Part shown: positions 15,999 through 24,316 of the stretch, in pieces
Position numbering within the stretch: position 1 is the first letter of the stretch
Layout of the letters: each line of letters starts with the position of its first letter
Assembly (NCBI GenBank): GCA_964458575.1
Contig: CAYWMD010000066.1
Span: 1 to 34,722 of the forward strand
DNA from: CAYWMD01 sp964458575
Lineage (GTDB): Bacteria > Verrucomicrobiota > Verrucomicrobiia > Limisphaerales > JADLHS01
DNA: 34,722 nt
Reading direction: 5' to 3'
The notes under the pieces: model-generated
Databases searched by the model: none
Told to the model about the DNA's origin: nothing
Seen by the model: only the letters and a program-made list of their open reading frames with translations
Made by a program: the position numbers and the translations under genes

Positions 15999-16436
15999 AT
16001 GAAGCCTCGTCGGATTATTCTCTATGTCATCCTGCCAGCAATGTTGGTTTATTTTGGCATGAAGTTTTACGTCCAGTATAAGCCTGTAAAAGTTTTTGTG
16101 AGCCGAACTACCCAGATGCCTACTGGACTTGCCGGCGGTTGGCACATGGAGGAACACAAGATAAGCCCGATCATCAAGGTTGAGTCGCCCTACGAGAGTG
16201 CGGAAGACAAGATTCTTTCCCCAGCGGAAATTCGTAGGGTACGCGCAAAGCTTGCTTGGGGCATGAAAATGCCCATCGTTGTTGACTCAATAATCATACA
16301 GAGTACGAATCGAGTAATCACGAGGCGCTTCACTCGCCGCTTCATGGAAGAATGCGAGCTTATTAAAGAGAACTCTGATTGGTCGATTAAGAGCGGGATG
16401 CGGACTGAAATCAGGACCACAGCTTCAAACAATTGA
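15999..16436 (+). CDS. Small single-pass membrane protein of unknown function
   Basis: The 145-residue protein has an N-terminal membrane anchor (I-I-L-Y-V-I-L-P-A-M-L-V-Y-F-G-M, residues 6-21) after a basic start (M-K-P-R-R), then a soluble, charged domain. I recognise no family. A purine-rich GGCGAAAG (16001 region upstream side) precedes the ATG, and the gene fits exactly between preA (15 bases away) and mmsA, whose ATG follows its stop with no gap; the tight fit supports a real gene. Its base composition is clearly more A+T-rich than the flanking genes, with many AAT/ATA/AAA codons, which hints at a recent insertion. It may be an accessory of the pathway or a passenger. Confidence 0.6.
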   Translation: MKPRRIILYVILPAMLVYFGMKFYVQYKPVKVFVSRTTQMPTGLAGGWHMEEHKISPIIKVESPYESAEDKILSPAEIRRVRAKLAWGMKMPIVVDSIIIQSTNRVITRRFTRRFMEECELIKENSDWSIKSGMRTEIRTTASNN

Positions 16437-17939
16437 ATGAATACAACACTTGAACCTTGCCCAGTCTGGTTCGGCGGCGAATGGTCCAACGTCAACAGCG
16501 TGCCCACGACGCCAGTTCATAATCCCTCCACCGGCGACTTGATCGCGGAAGCGCCGCTCTGCACCGCCGCGCACGTCAATCAAGCCGTCGAAGCCGCCGC
16601 CGCTGCGTTCCCCGCATGGATGGAAACGCCGCCGGTTGAACGCGCGCGGGTTTTGTTCAAGTTCAAGGCACTATTGGAAGAAAACTTTGACGACCTCGTG
16701 CGCAGCAACACGCGCGAACATGGCAAAACCGTCGTCGAATCGCGCGGCGACGTGAAGCGCGGGATCGAGATGGTCGAGTTCGCCTGCGGCGTGCCATCGT
16801 TGCTCATGGGCGAGGTGCTGGAAAACATCGCGCGCGGGATTGACTGCGAGGCGATTCGTCAACCGCTCGGCGTGTGCGCGGGCATTACGCCGTTCAACTT
16901 CCCGTGCATGGTGCCGCTGTGGATGTATCCGGTCGCCATCGCCTGCGGTAATACGTTCGTCCTGAAACCGAGCGAGAAAGTTCCCCTCACCTCGATCAAG
17001 GTGGCAAGGTTGTTCGAACAAGCCGGACTGCCGAAAGGTGTGCTCAACCTTGTTCACGGCGGGCGCGAAGTCGTGGATGCGCTGCTCAAGCATCCCAAGG
17101 TCAGAGCGATCTCATTCGTCGGTTCAACACCCGTCGCCCGTTACATTTACGAGACCGGCACGAAGCACGGCAAACGCGTCCAATCCAACGGCGGCGCAAA
17201 GAACTTTGTGCTACTCATGCCGGATGCCGACGTGGAGAATTCGACGCGGGGCGTCATCGAAGCTGCGTTTGGTTGCGCCGGGGAGCGTTGCATGGCTGGC
17301 TCGACGGCGGTAGTCGTCGGCGCGGCGGAGAAAACTCTTTTGCCCACGTTGGTCGAAGCCACGAAGCGCATCAAGGTCGGCCCCACCGACCGCGACCCGC
17401 AGCCCGACATGGGTGCGGTGATTACGCGTCAACATCGCGACCGCGTGCTTCAGTTGATTGAAGCGGGCGTGATGGAAGGTTGCAAAATTCCCGCCGACGG
17501 GCGTGGGGCGAAAGTCAACGCAGCGCCAAACGGATTCTTCGTCGGCGCGACCATTCTCGATCATGTCCAACCCGGGATGACGGTGGCCAAAGAAGAAGTG
17601 TTCGGCCCGGTGCTGAACGTGATGCACATGGAGGATTTGGACACCGCCATCGAACTCGCCAACAAATCACCCTATGGCAACGGCGCTTCGATCTTCACCC
17701 GCAATGGCAAGGCCGCGCGCGAGTTCAAGCATCGCATCAAGTGCGGCATGGTCGGCGTCAACATCGGCGTGCCCGCTTCGATGGCGTGGTTTCCGTTCAA
17801 CGGCTGGAACGATTCGTTCTTCGGCGATCTGCACATGCAGGGCAAGGAAGGCGTGCAGTTCTTCACGCAGTTGAAGGTGACGACCAGCCGCTGGTTCAGT
17901 TACGGCGAAGGCGACATCTGGCACCGGGAAACCCACTAA
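16437..17939 (+). CDS. mmsA: CoA-acylating (methyl)malonate-semialdehyde dehydrogenase
   Basis: The 500-residue protein is an aldehyde dehydrogenase of the MmsA group. It has the typical start (W-F-G-G-E-W), the substrate/cofactor loop G-I-T-P-F-N-F-P-C-M-V-P-L-W-M, K-P-S-E-K-V-P, the S-F-V-G-S-T-P NAD motif, the nucleophile in G-E-R-C-M-A-G-S (C285), and a late F-P-F-N-G-W-N-D-S-F-F-G-D. As in MmsA, the general-base Glu motif of ordinary ALDHs is replaced (G-G-A-K-N-F). The family converts malonate or methylmalonate semialdehyde to acetyl- or propionyl-CoA with NAD+ and loss of CO2. It is the last step for beta-alanine and beta-aminoisobutyrate from uracil and thymine, which fits the neighbours. 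Its stop abuts that of the convergent gene downstream (17939/17940). Confidence 0.93.
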   Translation: MNTTLEPCPVWFGGEWSNVNSVPTTPVHNPSTGDLIAEAPLCTAAHVNQAVEAAAAAFPAWMETPPVERARVLFKFKALLEENFDDLVRSNTREHGKTVVESRGDVKRGIEMVEFACGVPSLLMGEVLENIARGIDCEAIRQPLGVCAGITPFNFPCMVPLWMYPVAIACGNTFVLKPSEKVPLTSIKVARLFEQAGLPKGVLNLVHGGREVVDALLKHPKVRAISFVGSTPVARYIYETGTKHGKRVQSNGGAKNFVLLMPDADVENSTRGVIEAAFGCAGERCMAGSTAVVVGAAEKTLLPTLVEATKRIKVGPTDRDPQPDMGAVITRQHRDRVLQLIEAGVMEGCKIPADGRGAKVNAAPNGFFVGATILDHVQPGMTVAKEEVFGPVLNVMHMEDLDTAIELANKSPYGNGASIFTRNGKAAREFKHRIKCGMVGVNIGVPASMAWFPFNGWNDSFFGDLHMQGKEGVQFFTQLKVTTSRWFSYGEGDIWHRETH

Positions 17940-18659
17940 TCATGGGGCGAGCCTGTTCGGCGTGCCAAGTACCTGCGGGCGCGTCTTGATGCTCCCGCCG
18001 GGAGTCCCGATCACCTGCGGCGTCACGGCACCACTACCCGGGTTAAATGTCGGCGCGGGTTGTGGGGTTGCCGGCGCCTGGGGCGGCGGCGTGGAGGAAT
18101 GCGGCCAGCGCCGATGAATGGGTGCGGAATAGTAGTAGGCCGGTTGCGCAATGTTGTTGTTTTCCACGTAGGTGGTGGGCACTTCGCGCTCCACGATGTT
18201 GGTGTGAAACGTGGTGAAGCTGTTGCGAAAGTTTTCGTTGAGCACGATCACCGGCTCACAAACATAACGCTGCGTGTTGGTATCCATCCGCACGTTTCGC
18301 GGAATGACCCAGGCCTGACCGAGAAAGGTCTGTCCCAGATACGCCGGCACTTGGTAGGGAGTCGCCGCCGGTGGCACCGCAGCCTCGGCGGCTTCCTTGG
18401 CCCTTGCGCTATCGTATTCGGCCAGTTGCGCCTCAAGCTTTTGCACGGAATCCTGTACGCCCGCCAGCTGGGCTTCGGTCCCCTGTTTTTCGGAGCGCAG
18501 GGCATCGGCGAGTTTCTGCGCGACCTGAAGGTCCGCCTCAAGCTTGCGATTGACATCGCGCAGCGCGCGGTTTGAAAGATGAGCGTTGATCAGGACGGCT
18601 GCTCCCACCACGCTAACGACCACCAGACTTGCGCCAAGAATGATAACATTCGTTTTCAT
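17940..18659 (-). CDS. Membrane-anchored coiled-coil protein with proline-rich tail, unknown function
   Basis: The 239-residue protein has a single N-terminal hydrophobic segment (residues 5-25, V-I-I-L-G-A-S-L-V-V-V and on), then a coiled coil of about 65 residues full of Leu/Ala/Glu/Gln heptads (roughly 30-95). A middle segment (Y-L-G-Q-T-F-L-G-Q-A-W-V-I-P-R-N-V) follows, and the C-terminus is rich in Pro, Thr and Gln (from about 180). It is likely anchored in the inner membrane with the rest in the periplasm. I know no family. The ATG at 18659 puts the anchor at the N-terminus; an ATG 10 codons upstream is possible. It lies antisense to the cluster, between mmsA and the dihydropyrimidinase gene, and separates them into different transcripts. 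Nothing links it to pyrimidines. Confidence 0.7.
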   Translation of the reverse strand: MKTNVIILGASLVVVSVVGAAVLINAHLSNRALRDVNRKLEADLQVAQKLADALRSEKQGTEAQLAGVQDSVQKLEAQLAEYDSARAKEAAEAAVPPAATPYQVPAYLGQTFLGQAWVIPRNVRMDTNTQRYVCEPVIVLNENFRNSFTTFHTNIVEREVPTTYVENNNIAQPAYYYSAPIHRRWPHSSTPPPQAPATPQPAPTFNPGSGAVTPQVIGTPGGSIKTRPQVLGTPNRLAP

Positions 18660-18795
18660 GCGCCGCGTCTTTCCATGCCAGGTTAGCACAACTTCCGGCC
18701 AAATTCAGCCGGCTTCAAGCTTGGTCCGGATTTGACTGGAAGCCAGGGGGACATTTGCGTTAAAACCACAGCCAAGTCAACCGGCGAATATAAAT

Positions 18796-20178
18796 ATGTC
18801 TCTCCTCATCAAAAACGGCGGTGTCGTCACCGCCAGCGAACGTTACCAGGCCGACATCCTCTGTGAAAACGAAACCATCACACGCATTGACCGTGACATC
18901 AAAGCGCCGCGCGGCGCCGAGGTGATTGACGCGAAAGGGAAATTTGTTTTCCCCGGCTTCATTGATCCCCACGTGCACATCTTCCTGCCCTTCATGGGCG
19001 CGTTTGCGAAGGACGACTACCTCTCCGGCAGCAAAGCCGCGCTGGTGGGTGGCACGACGACGCTGATCGAGATGTGCTGTCCTTCACGCCAGGACGACGC
19101 GCTGGAAAGCTTCGAGCTATGGATGAGCAAGGCCGTTGGCAAGTCAGCGTGCGACTTCACGTTTCACATGGGTGTGACGAAGTTCGACGACAAGTCTGAG
19201 AAGCAACTCCGCGAAATTGTGAAGCGCGGCATCAGTTCGTTCAAAATCTTCCTCGCCTACAAAGGCGCGTTCGGTGTGGACGATACCGAGCTTTATCGCA
19301 CGCTCAAGCTGGCGAAGGAACTCGGCGTCATCGTCACTGCGCACTGTGAAAACGAAACCCTGGTGGCCGAACGCTGCAAGGAACTCATCGCCGCGGGCAA
19401 AGTCGGTCCGGGCTTTCATGAACCCAGCCGGCCCGTGCAGGTGGAGGCCGAGGGCGTTCATCACCTGATGACCTTCGCTGAATTGACAGGCGCGGCGACT
19501 TACATTGTTCACCTGAGTTGCAAGGAGGCACTCGACCAGGCCATCGCCGCGCGTCAGCGTGGCGTGCGCGTCGCCGTCGAGACGCTCATCCAGTATCTCA
19601 CGCTCGACAAAACCTACGCCGAGTTGCCGAAGTTCGAGGGCGCGAAATACGTCATGTCGCCACCGCTGCGCGACCAGCGGAATCAGGAGATTCTCTGGAA
19701 CGGCCTGCGCGATGGTCTGGTGCAAACGGTCGCCACGGACCACGCGCCGTTCGATTTCCGCAAGCAAAAGGAGATGGGCAAAAACGATTTCACCAGAATT
19801 CCCAACGGCATCCCGTCACTCGAAGAACGGGTGAACCTGCTTTACACCTACGGGGTGAAGACGGGGAAGATTGACCTGCACACATTCGTGAACGTCGCCA
19901 GCACGCAGGCGGCCAAGACCTTCGGCCTCTTTCCGCGCAAAGGCACGATCCAGCCCGGCGCGGACGCCGATCTCGTGGTTTATGACCCGAACTATCGCGG
20001 CAAGATCTCGGTCAAGACGCAGCACATGAATCTTGATTACAGCGCGTTCGAGGGCTGGAAAATTGAAGGCCGCCCGAGCGTTGTCACCGTGCGCGGGCAG
20101 GTTGCCGTGCGCGACGGCAGATTCGTCGGGAAGCATGGCCGCGGAAAATTCCTGGCCCGCAGGCCGGGTCACTTCTGA
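18796..20178 (+). CDS. hydA: Dihydropyrimidinase (D-hydantoinase family)
   Basis: The 460-residue cyclic amidohydrolase carries the complete binuclear metal set: H-V-H (H59, H61), the carboxylated lysine in F-K-I-F-L-A-Y-K-G (K150), His in T-A-H-C-E-N, His in V-H-L-S-C, and the catalytic Asp in A-T-D-H-A-P-F (D315). It opens dihydrouracil and dihydrothymine to N-carbamoyl-beta-alanine or N-carbamoyl-beta-aminoisobutyrate, the step after PreTA; many members also take hydantoins. The ATG at 18796 gives the standard start (S-L-L-I-K-N-G). No good Shine-Dalgarno site is visible (GGCGAATATAAAT before the ATG). The last 10 bases overlap the convergent esterase gene. Confidence 0.93.
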   Translation: MSLLIKNGGVVTASERYQADILCENETITRIDRDIKAPRGAEVIDAKGKFVFPGFIDPHVHIFLPFMGAFAKDDYLSGSKAALVGGTTTLIEMCCPSRQDDALESFELWMSKAVGKSACDFTFHMGVTKFDDKSEKQLREIVKRGISSFKIFLAYKGAFGVDDTELYRTLKLAKELGVIVTAHCENETLVAERCKELIAAGKVGPGFHEPSRPVQVEAEGVHHLMTFAELTGAATYIVHLSCKEALDQAIAARQRGVRVAVETLIQYLTLDKTYAELPKFEGAKYVMSPPLRDQRNQEILWNGLRDGLVQTVATDHAPFDFRKQKEMGKNDFTRIPNGIPSLEERVNLLYTYGVKTGKIDLHTFVNVASTQAAKTFGLFPRKGTIQPGADADLVVYDPNYRGKISVKTQHMNLDYSAFEGWKIEGRPSVVTVRGQVAVRDGRFVGKHGRGKFLARRPGHF

Positions 20179-21251
20179 CCGGTTCGCTCCGAGTTCAGTG
20201 GCAATATCTTTTGCAGCCGCGCCGCAAGGCGACCCGCCATGCGCTCATTGCCTTGATCGTTGGGATGCAGTTGATCGTGAAACAACTCTTGGTCCGCTTC
20301 GCCGAACAATTCCAATCCCTCAACCACGAAAATGTTCTGGTCGCCATCCTGCCGCCGGCGATTTGCGGCATCGCGCATGAGCGCGCGAAGTTTTTCCGAG
20401 CGGTCCTTGTAAGCCGGTTCGTTCGCCTCCTTGGTCGAATAGATCGGTGTCACACAAAATATTGGTGTGCCCGGATGCGCCGCGCGAACCGTGTCGAGCA
20501 TTCGCGCATAAGGTTCGATGCCCTGATTACCGTAGGACTTGCCGAGATCGAAAAGAAAGCAACTCGCGTCCAGGGATGCGACCAGTTGCACCACCGCCGG
20601 CTCGGCCTTGCCCGCCCCACCGAAACCCAGGTTTACGAAATCGAGTTTAAGCCGGCGGGCCAGCGCGGCGGGATAAGTCGTGCCGGGATGCGCCGCGCCG
20701 GTGCCCTGCAACACAGACGAACCGTAACACACCATCGGCGCGGCCAGCGCGAAGCCCGGCGGCGGTTTCAACTGGGCGTCGGCATCCAAACCGAGGGCCA
20801 GCACGCGAACCTCGGAATTGTTGGGCAGATAGACTGTAATTTCACGCCACCTCCGGTCCGGTCGTTCAAACAGAACCGAATCCACCGCCTGCGTTCCGCG
20901 CGCGCGGACTGAACCGGCGAAGTCCCCGTCCACATACGCATCGAAATGGCACGGCTTCCCCGGACCATGCACGGCCTCGGCGCGAATACCGAGCCGCGAG
21001 GTGTTCGACCCAAAACGAATCCGTCCCCCGTCCGGCGCCACAGCCCGCGCCCAGACGCCTTTGGGAACTCTGGCTCGTGCATCCTGGGGCAACCGCCAGA
21101 GGTTTGGTGTATTCGTCGCAAACCACGGCAACCCGCGCACCTTGAAGCGCGCATCGGGAAAAGTAATCCAGTTCAGCGCCGCCGGCTGATCCGCAGCGCC
21201 AGCGGGAACGGCCAGCAAACCGCAAAGGTAACACGCACGCAGCCGATTCAT
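20169..21251 (-). CDS. Secreted SGNH/GDSL-type esterase with N-terminal beta domain
   Basis: The 360-residue protein starts with a signal peptide (M-N-R-L-R-A-C-Y-L-C-G-L-L-A-V-P-A-G-A-A-D). A Cys in the hydrophobic part is not in a good lipobox. The N-terminal ~150 residues look like the sandwich domain of the SGNH_hydro_3 group (F-D-A-Y-V-D-G, then V-Y-L-P-N-N-S-E-V). The catalytic domain has block I as C-Y-G-S-S-V-L-Q-G-T-G (likely nucleophile S179), an N-F-G-F-G-G block, and the final Asp-His in D-Q-L-H-P-N-D. The family deacylates sugars or small esters outside the cytoplasm. It is antisense within the pyrimidine cluster with no clear link to it; the GH genes at the left end are a more natural context. 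It is divergent from the NCS1 gene across 80 bases. Confidence 0.82.
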   Translation of the reverse strand: MNRLRACYLCGLLAVPAGAADQPAALNWITFPDARFKVRGLPWFATNTPNLWRLPQDARARVPKGVWARAVAPDGGRIRFGSNTSRLGIRAEAVHGPGKPCHFDAYVDGDFAGSVRARGTQAVDSVLFERPDRRWREITVYLPNNSEVRVLALGLDADAQLKPPPGFALAAPMVCYGSSVLQGTGAAHPGTTYPAALARRLKLDFVNLGFGGAGKAEPAVVQLVASLDASCFLFDLGKSYGNQGIEPYARMLDTVRAAHPGTPIFCVTPIYSTKEANEPAYKDRSEKLRALMRDAANRRRQDGDQNIFVVEGLELFGEADQELFHDQLHPNDQGNERMAGRLAARLQKILPLNSERTGQK

Positions 21252-21331
21252 ACGCCGATTTAACTCCACCCGTGTGCGGCTGGCCATGAAAAGTTCTTGC
21301 CGCGCGGGCCAACTCACCGTTGACTCCCGGC

Positions 21332-22867
21332 ATGTCCATGCCATCCGGGCTTGCCGCCAACGCACCCGATGTCGAGGCCGACATCGTGCGCAGCCGGCTT
21401 TACAACGACGACCTCGCGCCCGTGCCCGCGTCCGGGCGCAAGTGGGGCATGCTGAGCTTCGCCGCGCTGTGGATTTCCATGTCGGCGTGCATCCCGACCT
21501 ACATGCTCGCGTCGTCGCTCATCGGTGGCGGGATGAATTGGTGGCAGGCGGTGCTCACGATTTTTCTCGGCAACCTCATCGTGCTCGTGCCAATGGTGCT
21601 CAACGCCCATGCGGGGACAAAATACGGCATTCCCTTTCCGGTTTATTGCCGCGCGGCATTCGGCACGTTGGGAGCGAACATCCCGGCGTTGCTTCGCGCA
21701 CTCGTAGCGTGCGGTTGGTTCGGCATCCAGGCGTGGATCGGCGGCGAGGCCATCTACAAAATCTGCATCACCCTGCTGGACTTGCATCCCGCGCCGGCGA
21801 CCAACTGGTTCGGCATCAATGCCGGGCAATTCGTCTGCTTCCTCCTGTTCTGGGGCATCAACATGTGGGTAATTTATCGCGGCATTGATACCATTCGCTT
21901 CCTGCTGAACATCAAAGCGCCGCTGCTCCTCGCGCTCGGCCTGCTGCTGCTCTGGTGGGCGTGGCGGGCGGCGGGCGGTTTCGGGCCGATGCTTTCCCAA
22001 CCGTCCGCGTTTGACGCGGGTCAACCCAAGGCCGGACAATTCTGGAATTATTTTTTCCCGGCGCTCACCGGCATGATCGGCTTTTGGGCGACGCTCTCGT
22101 TGAACATCCCGGATTTTTCCCGTTACGCGAAATCGCAACGCGATCAGGTCATCGGCCAGGCGGTCGGTCTGCCGACGACCATGGCACTGTATTCCTTCAT
22201 CGGTGTGGCGGTGACTTCGGCCACCACGGTCATCTTCGGCGTCACGCTGTGGAATCCGGTAGATGTCCTGACGCGGTTCGACAGCCACGTGGTGCTCATT
22301 ACCGCCATGATTTCGCTGTGCATCGCCACGCTGGCAACGAACATTGCGGCGAACGTGGTCAGCCCAGCCAACGATTTCGCGCAATTGTCGCCGCAAAAGA
22401 TTTCCTTCCGCACGGGCGGTTACATCACGGGCGTTATTGGCGTGTTGATGATGCCGTGGAAACTGGTGGCGGATCCGAACGGCTATATCTTCACCTGGCT
22501 GATCGCGTACAGTGCGCTGCTGGGGCCAATTGGCGGCATTCTGATTGCGGATTATTTCGTCCATCGCCGCTGCCGGCTGAATGTCGCCGCGCTGTATCAC
22601 CCCGACGGCCAGTATCGTTACACTCGCGGTTTTAGCGGTGTGGCGATCGCGGCACTAACCCTGGCGGTGTTGCCCAGTTTGCCGGGGTTTCTGGAGGAAG
22701 TAAAAATCATGAGCCCCGGCGTTTTCCCAAAGGCCTTGAGCGACCTTTACCATTACGCATGGTTTGTCGGGTTCGCGATTGCGTTCGTGACTTACCTTGT
22801 CGGGAGAAAACTCACCGCGGTCACCGCACCCGCCGCCAGCGTCTCCGCACAAACCGCAACCGATTGA
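21332..22867 (+). CDS. NCS1-family nucleobase/hydantoin:cation symporter
   Basis: The 511-residue inner-membrane protein has about 12 hydrophobic segments. NCS1 signatures are clear: the N-terminal S-R-L-Y-N-D-D-L-A-P-V, G-W-F-G-I-Q-A-W-I-G-G in TM3 (the Trp and Gln positions contact substrate in Mhp1), and N-I-P-D-F-S-R-Y-A-K in the middle. The family imports uracil, hydantoins, allantoin, cytosine or thiamine precursors. The neighbours dihydropyrimidinase and aminotransferase make uracil/thymine or their dihydro forms the best guess. ATG 21332 or 21338 are both possible; the in-frame TTG at 21320 seems less likely. The aminotransferase ATG is only 4 bases after the stop, so the two are probably one operon. 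Confidence 0.9.
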   Translation: MSMPSGLAANAPDVEADIVRSRLYNDDLAPVPASGRKWGMLSFAALWISMSACIPTYMLASSLIGGGMNWWQAVLTIFLGNLIVLVPMVLNAHAGTKYGIPFPVYCRAAFGTLGANIPALLRALVACGWFGIQAWIGGEAIYKICITLLDLHPAPATNWFGINAGQFVCFLLFWGINMWVIYRGIDTIRFLLNIKAPLLLALGLLLLWWAWRAAGGFGPMLSQPSAFDAGQPKAGQFWNYFFPALTGMIGFWATLSLNIPDFSRYAKSQRDQVIGQAVGLPTTMALYSFIGVAVTSATTVIFGVTLWNPVDVLTRFDSHVVLITAMISLCIATLATNIAANVVSPANDFAQLSPQKISFRTGGYITGVIGVLMMPWKLVADPNGYIFTWLIAYSALLGPIGGILIADYFVHRRCRLNVAALYHPDGQYRYTRGFSGVAIAALTLAVLPSLPGFLEEVKIMSPGVFPKALSDLYHYAWFVGFAIAFVTYLVGRKLTAVTAPAASVSAQTATD

Positions 22868-22871
22868 TTGC

Positions 22872-24212
22872 ATGAAAACACCCACAATGCCTCCCTGCTC
22901 ACACCAGCCGCTGAAATACACCGGCCCGTCCGCCGCCGAAATCCTGGCGCAGCGCAAACAATTCCTGAATCCCGCCATTTTTCTCTACTACAAAAATCCG
23001 CTCATGATCGTGGAGGGAAAGATGCAATACGTCTGGGACGAAACAGGCCGGCGTTACCTCGATGGCATTGGCGGCATTGTCACCGTGAGCGTCGGACATT
23101 GTCACCCCGATGTGGTGGCGGCGGGCAACCGGCAGAACGAAATTTACCAACACTCCACGACGCTCTACCTGCATCCGAATGTTGCCGCCTACGCGGAGAA
23201 GCTCGCGTCCAAGTTGCCGGGCGAGTTGAAGATTTGTTATTTCGTAAACTCCGGGTCGGAAGCCAACGACCTGGCGCTGTTGATGGCGCGGGCTTACACG
23301 GGCAACTATGACGTCATCGCCTTGCGCAACGCCTACCACGGCGGCAATGCGTCGGGCATGGCGGTCACGGCGCACAGCGTTTGGAAATACAACGTGCCGC
23401 ACAGCTTCGGCGTGCATCATGCCATCGCGCCCTACCCGTATCGCGGGCCTTACGGCTACGACGACGCGGATGCCGGGTGCAAGTACGCCGACGATGTGAA
23501 GAACATCATTGATTACGCCACGCCCGGAAAAGTGGCGGCGTTCATCGCGGAATCCATTCAGGGCGTCGGCGGGTTTGTGGAATTTCCGCAAGGCTACCTC
23601 AAGCACACTTACGAACACGTCCGCGCTGCGGGCGGCGTCTGCATTGCGGATGAAGTGCAAACCGGATTTGGCCGCACCGGCACGCACTTTTGGGGCTTCG
23701 AGACGCAGGGCGTGATTCCCGACATTGTCACGATGGCGAAGGGGATTGGGAACGGTTGCCCCCTCGCGGCCGTGGTTGCGACGCCCAAGATCGCGCAATC
23801 ACTCGTGGGCAAGGTTCATTTCAACACGTTCGGCGGCAATCCGGTTGTGTCCGCGATGGGCAAGGCGGTGCTCGAAGTCATCGAGCAGGAAAAGTTGCAG
23901 GAGAATGCGCGCAAGCTGGGCGCGCGCATCAAGCAAGGCCTGGAGAAGCTGAAAGCGAAGTATCCGCTCATCGGCGACGTGCGAGGCAAGGGATTGATGC
24001 TCGGCGTCGAAATCGTGAAAGACCGCAAGACCAAGGAGCCGGGCAAAGCCGAATGCGCCGCGGTTCACGAAGCCGCGCGTGAGCTGGGCCTGCTGCTCGG
24101 CAAAGGCGGTTTGTGGGGTCAAACCATCCGCTTCGCGCCACCCATGTGCATCACGCAAGCAGATGCGGATTTTATCGTGGATGTCTTCGACGCGGCGTTC
24201 GCGAAGCTTTGA
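22872..24212 (+). CDS. Class III aminotransferase, AGXT2-like (beta-alanine/beta-aminoisobutyrate:pyruvate type)
   Basis: The 446-residue fold-type I PLP enzyme has N-S-G-S-E-A-N-D-L-A (phosphate-binding), A-Y-H-G-G, the Asp in I-A-D-E-V-Q-T-G-F-G-R-T-G binding the pyridine N, and the Schiff-base lysine in T-M-A-K-G-I-G-N-G (K290). The overall look (P-A-I-F-L-Y-Y-K-N-P-L and G-R-R-Y-L-D-G-I-G-G-I) is closest to AGXT2, which in mammals moves the amino group of beta-aminoisobutyrate and beta-alanine to pyruvate or glyoxylate. Here it would yield the semialdehydes used by the mmsA product. The start at ATG 22872 is chosen; the frame is open upstream only within the NCS1 gene. It lies 4 bases after that gene. 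Confidence 0.9.
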   Translation: MKTPTMPPCSHQPLKYTGPSAAEILAQRKQFLNPAIFLYYKNPLMIVEGKMQYVWDETGRRYLDGIGGIVTVSVGHCHPDVVAAGNRQNEIYQHSTTLYLHPNVAAYAEKLASKLPGELKICYFVNSGSEANDLALLMARAYTGNYDVIALRNAYHGGNASGMAVTAHSVWKYNVPHSFGVHHAIAPYPYRGPYGYDDADAGCKYADDVKNIIDYATPGKVAAFIAESIQGVGGFVEFPQGYLKHTYEHVRAAGGVCIADEVQTGFGRTGTHFWGFETQGVIPDIVTMAKGIGNGCPLAAVVATPKIAQSLVGKVHFNTFGGNPVVSAMGKAVLEVIEQEKLQENARKLGARIKQGLEKLKAKYPLIGDVRGKGLMLGVEIVKDRKTKEPGKAECAAVHEAARELGLLLGKGGLWGQTIRFAPPMCITQADADFIVDVFDAAFAKL

Positions 24213-24316
24213 TAAGCTCTAAAATCGAAGCACCAAGCCACGCCGGTCGGATCACGCAGGGCTTGAGGATTGACGCCGGGAGATTCTCTGGAGCCTGGAT
24301 ATTGGCGCTTGGATTT

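Noticed and set aside
18732..18780. TTGACT and AGTCAA inverted arms upstream of the dihydropyrimidinase gene
   Set aside because: The six-base arms are about 37 bases apart and no similar spacing occurs upstream of the other pathway genes; this is likely chance.
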